Source of the DNA: Bactericera cockerelli | Lineage: Eukaryota > Arthropoda > Insecta > Hemiptera > Triozidae | Direction: 5' to 3' | Assembly (NCBI GenBank): GCA_024516035.1 | Contig: CM044957.1 | Location: 62,001-126,000 of the forward strand | Length of the DNA stretch: 64,000 bases | Part shown: positions 40,086 to 50,062 of the stretch, piece by piece | How the letters are laid out: each line of letters opens with the position of its first letter | How positions within the stretch are numbered: position 1 is the first letter of the stretch | Position numbers and translations under genes: made by a program | Notes under the pieces: generated by a model | Databases searched by the model: none | Seen by the model: the letters and a program-made list of their open reading frames with translations, nothing else | What the model was told of the DNA's origin: nothing

Positions 40086-40131
40086 TATAATAATACCACT
40101 CGACTAAACTGGCTCAACTATACTTCTCCAG

Positions 40132-40355
40132 CGTCCGTTACGTCGATGGCGCGTTGAATGCGCCGGTTCTCGTACGATCACCGAAGTTAAGCAACGTCCA
40201 GCGTGGTGAAGACTTCGTGATGCTGGCATGCTGGCCCAACCCAGGATGGGTGAGGTTAATGTGGGTGGCAGGTTTGTGACTTTCCTGCGAATGGAGGGTA
40301 ACACCCCCGTCCTGATATGACCTTGCAGTATAAAGTGACGTTGAACCCAAAATAA
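40132..40355 (+). mobile_element. 5S-rRNA-derived SINE, plus
   Basis: GCGTTGAATGCGCCGGTTCT, CGTACGATCACCGAAGTTAA and GCAACGTCCAGCGTGGTGAA follow 5S rRNA, then the core (CAACCCAGGATGGGTGAGGT) and the tail with AAAGTGACGTTGAACCC. Box C is deleted as in the 6998 copy. Confidence 0.82.
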
Positions 40356-40870
40356 AGAAAAAATATATAGGATTCTATAGGATTAAATTAGTTTGAAATA
40401 AAGTTCGAAAGTCGCATCATATTCATGCGCGCCGCTACAGATATATGATATTAGAAAATATTATTCAAAAGTCTTTATCCTGGAAACAGAAGAATTCTTT
40501 ATGGCAGTTTTGTAGCCCCTAGACAGTTATACCATGAAGCCCAACAACTTTATGGCCGCAACAGATCTCATAAAGAACAATGAAAAAACCATTGCCTTGG
40601 CGCCGCATCCCCCAATACAAAGGCTGCTAGATTTTCTTCACACAAGAAACTGTGTCGAATTAAAGAAAATAATTATGAGACATTTTCGTCGTCAAAACTT
40701 TGGCACACAAATGCAAGCAAATAAAGAAACTAGAAACATCTAGGACAGATTTGCGGGGGATGAGGAATGTCGCACAATGCTTGCTCTATATTTTGGAATA
40801 ATTTCAACTTACCTCAACGCCTCTTTAACATCTATGTATTCTGCAGGCGATTTGAGACGGAGGATTCACC
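40356..40870. other. Non-coding stretch, no gene seen
   Basis: A 69-codon open frame at 40534-40743 (HPPIQRLLDFLHTRNCVE in it) lacks any recognised domain or splice context; I leave it uncalled. Confidence 0.35.
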
Positions 40871-40873
40871 GTA

Positions 40874-41082
40874 CACTGATGGTAGTCAAGTGGTTAGTCT
40901 GGTAATCCAGGTAGCGTAGGGATCCGTTGGTTCGAATCTCACCCAGTGCATGAATTTTTCCTCATGAATTTGAGATTGTGACCAAATAATAATAAGACTC
41001 TGAGGGTTAGGTCGTGGAAAATGCTGTGAGCATTAACCTCGCCTGGTGGTTACCTTCCACTAAAGAGTGTTATTATTATTAC
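40874..41082 (+). mobile_element. tRNA-derived SINE family D
   Basis: Head TGATGGTAGTCAAGTGGTTA, B box TTGGTTCGAATCTCACCCAG, body GGGTTAGGTCGTGGAAAATG and CATTAACCTCGCCTGGTGGT, tail (ATT)n. Copies also at 46165-46352 (partial) and 52124-52350. Confidence 0.8.
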
Positions 41083-41265
41083 CTTCCATTCGCTGGAAAC
41101 TGACAAACCAGTATCAGCAATAAAGTGCAATAACATCTCTTATACCTTCGGTGTGGCGGAGAATAGCCAGCATTATGATGATTCGAGTTTGAGTGGTCAC
41201 CCATCAAGTCTGAAACTCGCTGGATGTTGCTTAACTTCAGTGGTCTGGCGCGAATCTGTGTATTG
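41083..41265 (-). mobile_element. 5S-rRNA-derived SINE, minus, degraded
   Basis: On plus: CACCCATCAAGTCTGAAACT, CGCTGGATGTTGCTTAACTT and CAGTGGTCTGGCGCGAAT, the complement of a 5S head with box C, preceded by the core remnant with TACCTTCCATTCGCTGGAAA. Confidence 0.7.
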
Positions 41266-41571
41266 AGCCTAGTTATCGGTTTTGAGCCTGTTAATCAACA
41301 CTGACTTATTTTATTAAGTACAATTTGTGAAGTTGGTTTTATCAGTTTTACAATTCTGTTAACTCACACGAGTTTACTGTGTGCTACCGTATTGATCACA
41401 AATTTCTGGATTATACTGAAATCCCGTATACTTGAAATATTAGTTGAGGAAATAAACCAGTGAAGATAATCTCTACGTAGCCTAAGTAGATAAAAAATTA
41501 TTGAGTACCGTCATAATAATCAAGTGTTAAATTATTTTGAAGGAACTTGAAAAAAAAAAAAAAAAAACATC

Positions 41572-42400
41572 TAAGGAGAGTGGGGAACAGTGAGACGGTT
41601 TTTTTGTTCAAAATTTTTAAATTTATTTGAGACTCTAGAGAAACAAATGGATTTTAACAAACTATAAAAGATTAAGTAACTTTGTATTTCTTTTCACTTA
41701 GCATGGAATTTTCTGTACCGATTTTGAGTTATTTAAGTTTTACTGAGTGACTTCTAATGTCTCAGTGTACCCCTTAATAGGGGAACACTGAGACAGGACA
41801 TGGGATACACTGAGACATGCTGTACTTCCTGTTAATCATATTGAAAATAAAATTAAGAAAATATGAAATTAAAAAACATATGAAAATAAACCTTAGCAAC
41901 AAATAAACCTTAGCAAACAGTATGTAAAAAGCAGAAACCTAAATTTACCCATCAGATTATAAAAATGACATGGGGAACAGTGAGACACTAAGAATGTCCG
42001 TCTCACTGTACCCCATGTGGACAATGTGGACATGTCTCACCCTTCCCCACAAACGCTATTTTCACATTTAATTTGATTTTATGAAATTAGAAAAATATAT
42101 TTGCCTTGCTGTTTGTACAATCTTAGCCACAAAACATGTACAAAAAAATCACATTTTACTATTTAATCACAAACAAAAGAGGGTAAAATAAAAAAAATAT
42201 TTTTTAGATAATGAAAAATTTACTTACCGACACGAAAAAGCACGATCATAAAATTTGAACTTCGAGAGTGACCTCACCCCTTGAAATTTACAACTCAGCT
42301 GAGCGCTGAGTGGAATTACATGGCTACCTCACTTTGGTATCCGTACCATGAGATGAGCTCATGATACGGACTTTGTCTCACTGTTCCCCACACTCCCTTA
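41572..42400. mobile_element. Non-autonomous element with repeated GGGGAACAGTGAGAC
   Basis: The ends AAGGAGAGTGGGGAACAGTG (41573) and its near-complement CACTGTTCCCCACACTCCCT (about 42380-42399) form the TIR. The 15-base motif or close variants occur at least eight times inside, in both orientations (about 41582, 41765, 41780, 41803, 41972, 41998, 42032, 42373). No transposase is seen. The superfamily is unknown. Confidence 0.8.
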
Positions 42401-42464
42401 CATTTATCAGATAAGCCGTGGAAGGACACAGGCGATTTTATTAAAAAATAAAAAGTCCGAAATA

Positions 42465-42600
42465 AAAAACAGGATTAAAGTTAGGATAGGCGAGACTGTT
42501 CCTCAATTCGGGCTATTATAATGCGTTGTGATTGGTTGAAACTCCAAATTGAGGGCGGGTCTGGATTATCTTAACTTTAATCTTGTTTCATAATTTGGCC
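42465..42600. mobile_element. Short MITE, imperfect TIR
   Basis: AACAGGATTAAAGTTAGGAT near 42469 and the complement of ATCTTAACTTTAATCTTGTT near 42570-42590 are imperfect inverted repeats. The inner CCTCAATT/AATTGAGG pair matches too. About 130 bp. Confidence 0.55.
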
Positions 42601-43640
42601 CTAATTTTGTGTCCATGGGTTCACGTGATACATTATCTCATTTATACGAAAAAACTTCCGAAGTTATGGATAAAATATGATAATGGACGCATCTTATCCA
42701 ATGTCTATTAGGCTCCTGTCTTGCCCAATAATTTTATTTTGGTTTACGTCCTGATTTGAGGTATTCTAATCTCCAAGAGTATCTAACTTCTTGGTAATTT
42801 TAACATAAGTTTTATGTTTAACATAAAGTATTTTTTTACAGGTATATTACTTACGGTGCCCAAAATTTTAACAAAATATAAAAAAGTAAGAGTAATTTTA
42901 ACAAGTACCTCAAATATATACAACGCACACAATAAAGTTGAGGTACACAACGGAATTTTAACCTCGTCTAATCGCTATGATTCGTACCAGCTATACTGTT
43001 GTTGTTGTTGACAGCTTGGTTACAGCTGGAGGGGTGAGTGATGGTCTCCAGCCAACTTTATTTCGAAGTTGGCTCGTTCTGAACCACATATTTCTATGTG
43101 CGATCAACCAACATGATATTTCTATGTGCGATCAGACTTCTTTTTAGAAACCATTAAACCCTTAGGAAACTGCAAGCTAGCTTGGATTGTAAGGGTAGGC
43201 AAGTCTGTTCTCTGTTTATAGTCATATAGCGAGATACCAGCTACTGATACTAACCTCATCCTCATTTTCATTGAGGAAACAAGGTTTCAGAATCTAATGT
43301 TACTGAGAAAATCTAATCTCAAAAGTAATAAAAGTTAAGTCCTGTCTTATGGCTTTTGGCTTAAGACAAAAAAGACTTTCATCATGCGAACTCTAAAAGT
43401 CTTTCTTAAAGGATTTCAAAACTAATCATGGAGTTTTCTTATTTGTTTTACTGGCAGAGCTCATTTCAATCATATTATCGTAATGAGAAAAGCTTTTTTG
43501 TTTGAGCTAATATTTGCTAGCAATCATCTGAAATGTGGTGTTTTTAACCTTTCTTCGAAATTGGAAATGAAATAGCTACCAAAGAGTAAAATATTTCAAG
43601 GGAAATGAGGGTTATGATTTATGAATATTATGGTAATCAA
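42600..43640. other. Non-coding stretch, no gene seen
   Basis: AT-rich. A short direct duplication of ATTTCTATGTGCGATCA with AACCA-type flank lies at about 43088-43133. No coding signal. Confidence 0.4.
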
Positions 43641-43644
43641 ACTG

Positions 43645-43800
43645 ACCTCAGTAGCTTGATCGATAAGGTGGCGGACTTGTAACCTGGAGGTTAGTGGTTC
43701 AAGTCTCGGTTTCAACGTGGATTTATAGTTAAGCGAGTTTGAGTAGTTGTGATATCACGAAATTAACTAACACAAAATATGATATAACAACATAATTATA
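43645..43800 (+). mobile_element. tRNA-derived SINE family F
   Basis: Head AGTAGCTTGATCGATAAGGT, GGCGGACTTGTAACCTGGAG, B box GTGGTTCAAGTCTCGG, body AAGCGAGTTTGAGTAGTTGT. A second copy is at 49209-49350. Confidence 0.72.
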
Positions 43801-44344
43801 TTTATGATAAAGATGTTTCGTTCCAATGCAATATTTTATTCTTGAAATCAAATTAGTATGTGAAGTAGGGTTTTTTTTTATTATTCATTTTCATTATTAT
43901 TTTTATACTATCCTATCCATTAGATATTAATACAAGTTTTCAAATAAAATAAGCATTGTCTATTTACTTGAATAGGGATACACAAAACAGATTACTTTTC
44001 TAAGGGAAAAAAACTGAAAACTTTTTTATTGTTTTAGTTTAAAAAAAAGGTTATTCAAAGTTTTTTATTTCAGGTCAGTTTTGAAGTTTTTAGGAACTTT
44101 TTTTTTGTCCAAGTTTTATTAATAGCAAGCGGTCTATTCTTGGGAAGATTAAATTTTGAAATTTCTATTTTTTTGTCAGAACTTATGAAATTAATAATGA
44201 ATATTTATTATAAAAAAGCCGACCCAAAATACGTTTTGGAAATAGTATACTGTCTCTTTCTTTGTAGGCGTTCTTCACATCTAGGCCGAGGTGTTTGATT
44301 AGGAGATTTTTTTTTTTTAAATCGTCTGCTGTAAGTAGGTCAAA
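43800..44344. other. AT-rich spacer downstream of hydrolase gene
   Basis: No coding signal. A minus-strand AATAAA (plus TTTATT, about 44204) could serve as a distal poly-A signal for the hydrolase gene, but this is speculative. Confidence 0.35.
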
Positions 44345-44512
44345 GATCGGTTGTCATGTCAGGGCTCCTCGAGGAACTTCCTTTCACCAGACAATTCTTC
44401 CCTGGTTGGGCCGGAATGCCAGTATCACAAAGTCTTCACCTCGCTGGACGTTGCTTAACTTCGGTGATCCTACGAGAACCGTTGCATTCAACCCGCCGCG
44501 CCGTTGACACTA
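44345..44512 (-). mobile_element. 5S-rRNA-derived SINE, minus, short
   Basis: On plus: AGTATCACAAAGTCTTCACC, TCGCTGGACGTTGCTTAACT and TCGGTGATCCTACGAGAACC, the complement of the 5S head with box C deleted. Confidence 0.72.
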
Positions 44513-44520
44513 AGCTATAA

Positions 44521-44835
44521 ATGTTGAAAATTGCTTCATTTTACTTTCGAGAAATTTCTATTATTAGAAATCTTAAAAATTGCTTCATTTTACTTTCGAG
44601 AAATTTCTAATATTAGAAATCTTGAAAATTGCTTCATTTTACTTTCGAGAAATTTCTAATATTAGAAATCTTGAAAATTCCTTCATTTACTTTCGAGAAA
44701 ATTCTAATATTAGAAATCTTGAAAATTCCTTCATTTACTTTCGAGAAATTTCTAATATTAGAAATCTTAAAAATTGCTTCATTTTACTTTCGAGAAATTT
44801 CTAATATTAGAAATCTTGGAAATTGCTTCATTTTG
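44521..44835. repeat. Six tandem 49-bp units abutting hydrolase stop codon
   Basis: ACTTTCGAG starts recur at 44543, 44592, 44641, 44689, 44737 and 44786, a 48-49 bp period. Each unit contains the palindrome TTTCTAATATTAGAAA (first unit TATTATTAG) and TTGCTTCATTTTA. The array ends at the hydrolase stop codon (44836-44838), so it would form the start of the 3' UTR. The same palindrome occurs in the foldback at 11590/12630 and at 18440. Confidence 0.9.
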
Positions 44836-45009
44836 TTATTTGAACAGATACAACTGATCCAGACCTATTCTGAAAGGATAAACCGATACATGATCATAGT
44901 TCTCTATCAAACTTCTGTAGAGCAGATCTTTGTTGCCGAAAGATCTGTGATTGTGTCGGGCCTTCTCCACAAACCAATCGTAGAAGATTCTTGCAGAGGC
45001 AATGGCATC
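44836..45009 (-). CDS. Gamma-glutamyl hydrolase exon 5 (C-terminus)
   Basis: Acceptor GGTTTCAG before 45009. Encodes DAIASARIFYDWFVEKARHN and LLYRSLIENYDHV, the expected C-terminal helix, ending DQLYLFK at TAA (44836-44838). Confidence 0.92.
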   Translation of the reverse strand, partial: DAIASARIFYDWFVEKARHNHRSFGNKDLLYRSLIENYDHVSVYPFRIGLDQLYLFK

Positions 45010-46535
45010 CTGAAACCAAAAAATATGGAATCCTTGATTTTCAAACATGCCACTTAAACTTAAAATTCAGGAAAGAGGTTTAAATTGTGTAATTGGTTAC
45101 AACAATACACATTTTTGTAAATCTACTTGTAAACAACTCTGAAAACATGGAAAATAACACTGAAAAAAGTCAGTCTTCCGTGTCATCCTCATTACAATCC
45201 TATTTTATAATATGGTACCAAAATGTAGGTACTTTTAGACATGAACTCCACAAAAAGACTCACATGATGGTGGGGGTTGTGCTGAGATTCTTCCCACTCG
45301 AAGGCATTCTTCTCCGGATGGAACTGGAGGCCCACTATAGGGTGTCTCTTATGCTCCACACTACTCACGAAGCTGAACGCCTTGTGCTTGCTGGTCGTCA
45401 GAATGTTCCAGTCGTCCAGTAGGTTCTTATCCTCCATGCCCTTGGACGTGACACACCAGCTGAGGGACATGCAAATAATCAATCCTGTTTTAAGTATCCC
45501 GGTAGCTCCGTGGTAAAGGCGGCACTCTGTGAATCCAGAGGTTCCAGAGGTCGTGGGTTCGAAACCTAGTCGGGACATGACAAGTTATCCTCTCATTTGG
45601 GATTTCTACCACATAATAATATGTCTTGGGCTTACTGCTGGAATAATGGGACTTAAAAGTCCTAATCGGGCAGTATAAATAAGGCGATATTATTATTATT
45701 ATTATTATACAACGCTTTATTAGATATAAATGGACATTATGTACATACAAATAATTATTTTAACAATGAAAAATGGAAACAATATATACAATAAAAATGA
45801 AAAAGAATAGAAAATAATATATATAAAAAACATAATATGTCCTAACTAAAGGGCGGGGTTATTGCCTATGGCAATCTCTTCCACCCAACCCTTGTTATAA
45901 TCAATCAATCCTGTTTTCAGCAACCAGATTGTTGTTGTAGTCCGTTCGCGAAAGACTTTCTATTATCCAAATCTCCCAGCCTTTGTGGCGTAACGGTTGT
46001 GACTACTACCTATTTCGAAGAAATTTCAGGTCCCTCCAAACACGTGAGGCTGGCATTTCCGGCCCTACCCAGTCTGGCCGAGGTTAATGTGGGTAACTGG
46101 TACGATTCCCAGCGAATGGAGGGTAAAACCGCCGTCCTGACTATCTATTTCAAATCAGGACGTTACAAGGTAGCGAAGAGATCCGTTGGTTTGAATTCTA
46201 CCCCGTGCATGAATTTTCCTTCATTAATTTGAGTTTCTGACCACATAATAATAAGAGTCTAAGGGTTAGGTGGTATAGAAAATGCTTTGACCATTAACCT
46301 CGCCTGGTGGTTATACCTTCCACTAAATAAGAGTGTATTTATTACTAAAATTGCTCTTTTTGAATTTTATGTGCGCCTAGAGTGTATATGTCTTTTTTTT
46401 CCTTTTTACTTTCCTTATCTATAATAAGGAAAGTATTGTATTCGTCGAAAATTTGACCTACCCAGTTTTTCACATTTCTGGACGAATCATAGCCTCAGGA
46501 TACCAAAAAAGTTGTTTTCAGCCATTGGTCCGTGC

Positions 46536-46589
<54 letters not shown>

Positions 46590-48894
46590 GTGTGTGTGTG
46601 TGTGTAAACAGAATATCTCAAGAACGGTAAGAGCTAGAGACTTGAAATTTGGTATGGTAATTCATTTTTTACACCAGACGAACCATGAAACTTTTGGTTG
46701 AAATCGGCCGCATTCTGCGGCCGCAGGGCCGCAAATATTAGCCGCAAGCGCCGCTTCTTTAAATTGGTTAAAGATACAAAAAAAGTTAGAGAACAACATT
46801 TTCTCGGATTAAAAAAATAATAGGGATCTATTCTCATCATTTTTTTGATATCTTGAACTTTTTGGAACCCGGCCTCAATTTACCGGTATTTTGGGGGGAC
46901 CCGCTTGGACTAACTTTTTTATTATTTACCCCAGATGGGGGTTGCGACATATCAAATCCAATGATTTTAAGGTGCTGATTACGAATTTGGCACTGATTTT
47001 TAACTACCGGTTACCGTTGAGTCACCAGTGGCGGAATTCGACTTCTTTTTGGGGGATAAGGAAAGTCGTGTGATGTTTACACCAGATTTTTTAAAGTATT
47101 ATTTGAGACTCACATGTGGTTATTGTGGGTGATCGGCTCGGACGCCAGAACCTCCATCAGCCTGGGTGGGGCGCGGGCGTAGAGTGAGCTGGATTCGAAC
47201 CCGGGCTGGAACTCGAGGTTCAAGTTGACCTGCTGGACCCGGCACTTCTTGAGGAAGTCCTTGTCCTGCGCATGCTCCTGTAGGATGAACTCGAAGCCCA
47301 GACAGACGGCCATGATGGGCACCTGTTCGTTGTTTTCGTTCATCTGAAACGAATATTTAGACAAATGTCAATAATAAGAGCAGTTGGGTTGCGAATTAGA
47401 GGAGCAAGGAGGCTCATAAGAAGCTTACCCTACGAAGATGGAGCGGGGATGCTTCATTTTTATATATAATTATTATTTTTATTTTACGATGAATGAGTGT
47501 GTTAAAAATTAATAAAAAGGATGATGTTGATTAAAAAAAAAAAAATACAATATCGCTTCATTAAAAGTGACAGATTAGGACTAATAAGAATCCTTATTGC
47601 AGCAGGAATGTCAAAAAGTATATTACTATAAGTGGTAAGTCTTAATATTCTAGCAGTAAGCCCTAAGTGTATAACTATATGTTGTCAAAATCTCAAATAA
47701 GAGGCTAATTTGTCATATCCCGAATGGGCTTCGAACCTTTGGATTATACTTTTAGCAGACCAACGGGACGGGAGACAGACGGTTAATTAACATCTAGATG
47801 ATCTAGATTTTAGGTCATTCAAGACGGTAAAAATTTTAACTTTCAGAAATAATTTTAAGAAAAAAAAAAATAATTCAGAAATATTAAATTTTAACTTTCA
47901 GAAAGAAAGAGGGCGCCATTAGCTCAGTGGTTAAGCCTTCGCTTGCCATGCGGAAGGTCCCGGGTTTAATCCCCCGTGCCGACAAAAATTTGTATTCTTA
48001 ATTTGGTTAAAATTGTTTGTAAGGGATACCTTCCCATGCGCTCGTGTTGACCCAACACCTAATTGGGAAGTATTGTGTCACTTCTTGCCCATCAGAGGGA
48101 GGCATACAGGCATACTACAGGATGGGCAGGCTACAACACAGACCCCAAGCGTCTACAGTAGCTCTTGTTTCATGGCTATGAGAAAAAAAAGGCTGTGAAA
48201 CACTCATCTTTAAAAAAAAAAAAAACTATTACCTTATTGGCGAAAAAAAATGAGATGCCGGGCCGCCTCTGCGTAGCCGTTGGTATCATTGAAGTTGGAG
48301 CCGCCCCCCGGCAGCAAGACGCCATTAATGTGGCTGAGGATCTGGCTGCGGGCATGGAGAACCAAAGAGATAATGATGAGAATGGTTTATAAAACAAAGG
48401 TGGAGGAAGTGATGAAAATAGAGAAACCAGTAATGTGACTGACCAATGCAGTTGAAAGAAACGTTAGTAGATCCAAATTAAAAAAATAATAAGAAGAAGA
48501 AAAAAAAAATGATATTGATGAGAAATTTTGATTAAAATTAAGGAGGATCTAGCTGGGAACATTGAGAACATAGAGAACCAAAGTGATATTAATGAGAATG
48601 ATAGAGCGCGCGATTAGCTCAGTGGTTAAGCACTCGCTTGCCATGCGGAAGGTCCCGGGTTCGAACCCCCGCGCCGACAAAAAATTGTATTCTTAATTTG
48701 GTTACAATTGTTTGTAAGGGATACCTTCCGGTGCGCTCGTGTTGACCCAGCACCTAAATGGGAAGTATTGTGTCACTTCTCGCCCATCAGAGGGGAGGCA
48801 TACTACGGGATGGGCAGGCTACAACACAGACCACAAGCGTCTACAGTAGCTCCTGTTTCACGGCTACGAAATAAAAAAGGCTGTGAAACACTCA

Positions 48895-48934
<40 letters not shown>

Positions 48935-50062
48935 TTATAAAATTTGCAAGAAGCAATTGTAATAGAGAATCAAAATGATAGTGATGATTTTTTTTACAGG
49001 GGGAGAATGATATGGAAATAGATAACCAAGGTGAAATTGATGAAAAATTTCAGCCCAATTTACCCTGTAGGTGGGAGCTGCTATCGTTATTTCTTAGTTT
49101 CAACTTGAATAGAGGATGTCTTCTTTTAAGTAATTAGTACAAAGTTTTCTCAAAGTGTCTATTTCGATTAAACAACATCAAAATTTCTGGAGTAAGTCAT
49201 GGTACGTTCCGACCTCGGTAGCTTGATCGATAAGGCGGCGGACTTGTATCTTGGAGGTCGGTGGTTCAACTAGCGGTTTCAGAGTAGATTTAGTAAAGCG
49301 AGTTTGAGTAGTTGTGACATCCCGAAGGTGATTAACACATATATTATGATATCTTTAACTTTAAAACTTTTACTTAAATTCGATTTTTTTCTGATCTCCG
49401 TTCACCTCAGGACACATATTTCAGTATAATTTCCGGTTGGTCAGAGAACCAAATTTAACAGAATTAGAACGAGAATAAGGCAAGACCGTCTTATCTCCGA
49501 GATATTTCGTACGGTGCGCTGTCATTGGTAGCAATCCTTTTCATAAAGGACTTTCTTTGGTAAAACCAAAGGTGATCAAATTTTCGACGAATACAATACT
49601 TTCCTTATTATAAGATAAGTAAATTTATCTCAGAATATGGACGTTCTTTTTTGACTCTTATTTTCATCCTCTTGTAAGTAGACCCTAAGCGCTATGAAAA
49701 GGAAGTACAAACATTCTTGTTGCTGATAATGTAAGGTGTCCGATAAAAATGTATTTTATTTACTCCACTTCTACTCACGCATAGTATTCCCGAGTTTGGC
49801 CGATGAAAATCGGAACAACCCGAGCGCCGGAACTCTCCACCCCTTTGACATAGGAGGCCGCAATGTAGCTCCTGTGGTTGGGAAAGGCCCTCACAAAGGC
49901 CGCATGATGGTTGTATTCCTGGGCCAGGATGCCGATGACGGGTGAGTTATTGATGGGTAATTCACTGGAGGAAACGCAGGCCAGGAGGAGAAGCAGGGAT
50001 GTGAGGTTGAGAACCGCTGCTTTGGTGTGTAGGAGATTCAGACAATTACTATTTGGTGCCAT
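44836..50062 (-). CDS. Gamma-glutamyl hydrolase, five exons, one frame break
   Basis: A host gene for a peptidase C26 enzyme that trims gamma-linked glutamate tails from folates in the lysosome or outside the cell. Exons (minus): 50062-49779, 48345-48233, 47343-47114, 45459-45264 and 45009-44836; all introns begin GT and end AG. The 997 coding bases give about 331 residues once one surplus base is discounted, close to the about 318 of human GGH. A signal peptide, the catalytic Cys in AVCLGFE (about 146) and the catalytic His in LQFHPEK (about 256) are present. The surplus base is in an eight-A run at 48243-48250 in exon 2; because the rest is conserved, I suspect a base-call error or a recent allele rather than an old pseudogene. 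Introns hold SINEs. Confidence 0.9.
45264..45459 (-). CDS. Gamma-glutamyl hydrolase exon 4 (catalytic His)
   Basis: Acceptor CCCTCAG before 45459. Encodes WCVTSKGMEDKNLLDDWNIL and HPIVGLQFHPEKNAFEWEE, with the conserved His of the catalytic pair. Donor GTGAGTC after 45264; phase 0. Confidence 0.92.
45497..45711 (+). mobile_element. tRNA-derived SINE family C in hydrolase intron
   Basis: Head with CCGGTAGCTCCGTGGTAAAG, B box CGTGGGTTCGAAACCTAGTC, body CACATAATAATATGTCTTGG, (ATT)n tail. Directly upstream of hydrolase exon 4 on the opposite strand. The reversed retroelement 3' end at 45712-45905 follows it. Confidence 0.82.
45978..46140 (+). mobile_element. tRNA-derived SINE family B, internally deleted
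   Basis: Head CCTTTGTGGCGTAACGGTTG, then a deletion of the B box, then CGTGAGGCTGGCATTTCCGG and the core up to GAATGGAGGGTAAAACCGCC. Confidence 0.72.
46165..46352 (+). mobile_element. tRNA-derived SINE family D, 5' truncated
   Basis: AGATCCGTTGGTTTGAATTC, CCTTCATTAATTTGAGTTTC, GGGTTAGGTGGTATAGAAAA and TAACCTCGCCTGGTGGTTAT match the 40874 copy; the head is missing. Confidence 0.72.
46415..47090 (+). repeat. Interspersed repeat, GGAAAGTATTGTA family, long copy
   Basis: Same family as 13609-14100, with a (TCTG)n and (TG)n microsatellite at about 46529-46604. It lies in the intron between hydrolase exons 3 and 4 and stops about 25 bp before exon 3's donor side. Confidence 0.75.
47114..47343 (-). 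CDS. Gamma-glutamyl hydrolase exon 3 (nucleophile)
   Basis: Acceptor TTTCAG before 47343. Encodes VPIMAVCLGFEFILQEHAQD with the nucleophilic Cys and nucleophile elbow, then LNLEFQPGFESSSLYARAPP. Donor GTGAGT after 47114; phase 2. Confidence 0.92.
47366..47465 (+). pseudogene. LINE-type polymerase C-terminal fragment, copy 2
   Basis: ATAATAAGAGCAGTTGGGTT, AGAGGAGCAAGGAGGCTCAT and CCCTACGAAGATGGAGCGGG match the end of the fragment at 3724-4014. It is followed by an AT-rich tail and A-run (to about 47545). Located in the hydrolase intron. Confidence 0.65.
47912..48225 (+). mobile_element. tRNA-derived SINE family A beside exon 2 donor
   Basis: Head GCGCCATTAGCTCAGTGGTT, B box GTCCCGGGTTTAATCCCCCG, the family body, and poly-A tail to about 48225. 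It is on the opposite strand to the hydrolase, and its tail ends only seven bases from the exon 2 splice donor (GT at 48231-48232). Confidence 0.88.
48233..48345 (-). CDS. Gamma-glutamyl hydrolase exon 2
   Basis: Acceptor CCCGCAG before 48345. Encodes QILSHINGVLLPGGGSNFND and YAEAARHLI, the conserved oxyanion-loop region (LPGG). Donor GTAATAG after 48233. A run of eight T on minus (48243-48250) shifts the last codons out of frame with exon 3; the alternate frame there matches the family. A SINE tail begins seven bases into the following intron. Confidence 0.88.
48603..48930 (+). mobile_element. tRNA-derived SINE family A, best-preserved copy
   Basis: GCGCGCGATTAGCTCAGTGG, CTCGCTTGCCATGCGGAAGG and CCCGGGTTCGAACCCCCGCG give intact A and B boxes and a tRNA-Gly(GCC)-like anticodon region. 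Then the full body and a poly-A of about 33 bases (48898-48930). Likely a recent insertion. Confidence 0.9.
49209..49350 (+). mobile_element. tRNA-derived SINE family F
   Basis: GACCTCGGTAGCTTGATCGA, AAGGCGGCGGACTTGTATCT and AGCGAGTTTGAGTAGTTGTG match the 43645 copy. In the intron between hydrolase exons 1 and 2. Confidence 0.72.
49779..50062 (-). CDS. Gamma-glutamyl hydrolase exon 1 (signal peptide)
   Basis: ATG at 50062. A leader with LTSLLLLLACVSSS suggests a cleaved signal peptide, then SPVIGILAQE, the start of the glutamine-amidotransferase-like fold, and ARVVPIFIGQTREYYA. Donor GTGAGT after 49779; phase 2. Confidence 0.9.

Noticed and set aside
40534..40743. 69-codon ORF
   Set aside because: No family recognised and no transcript signals; may be an exon or chance.
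45093..45422. Plus-strand ORF with Ser-rich start
   Set aside because: Antisense shadow of hydrolase exon 4.
48603..48680. Functional tRNA-Gly gene
   Set aside because: A and B boxes are good, but the sequence continues into a SINE body and poly-A with many related copies.
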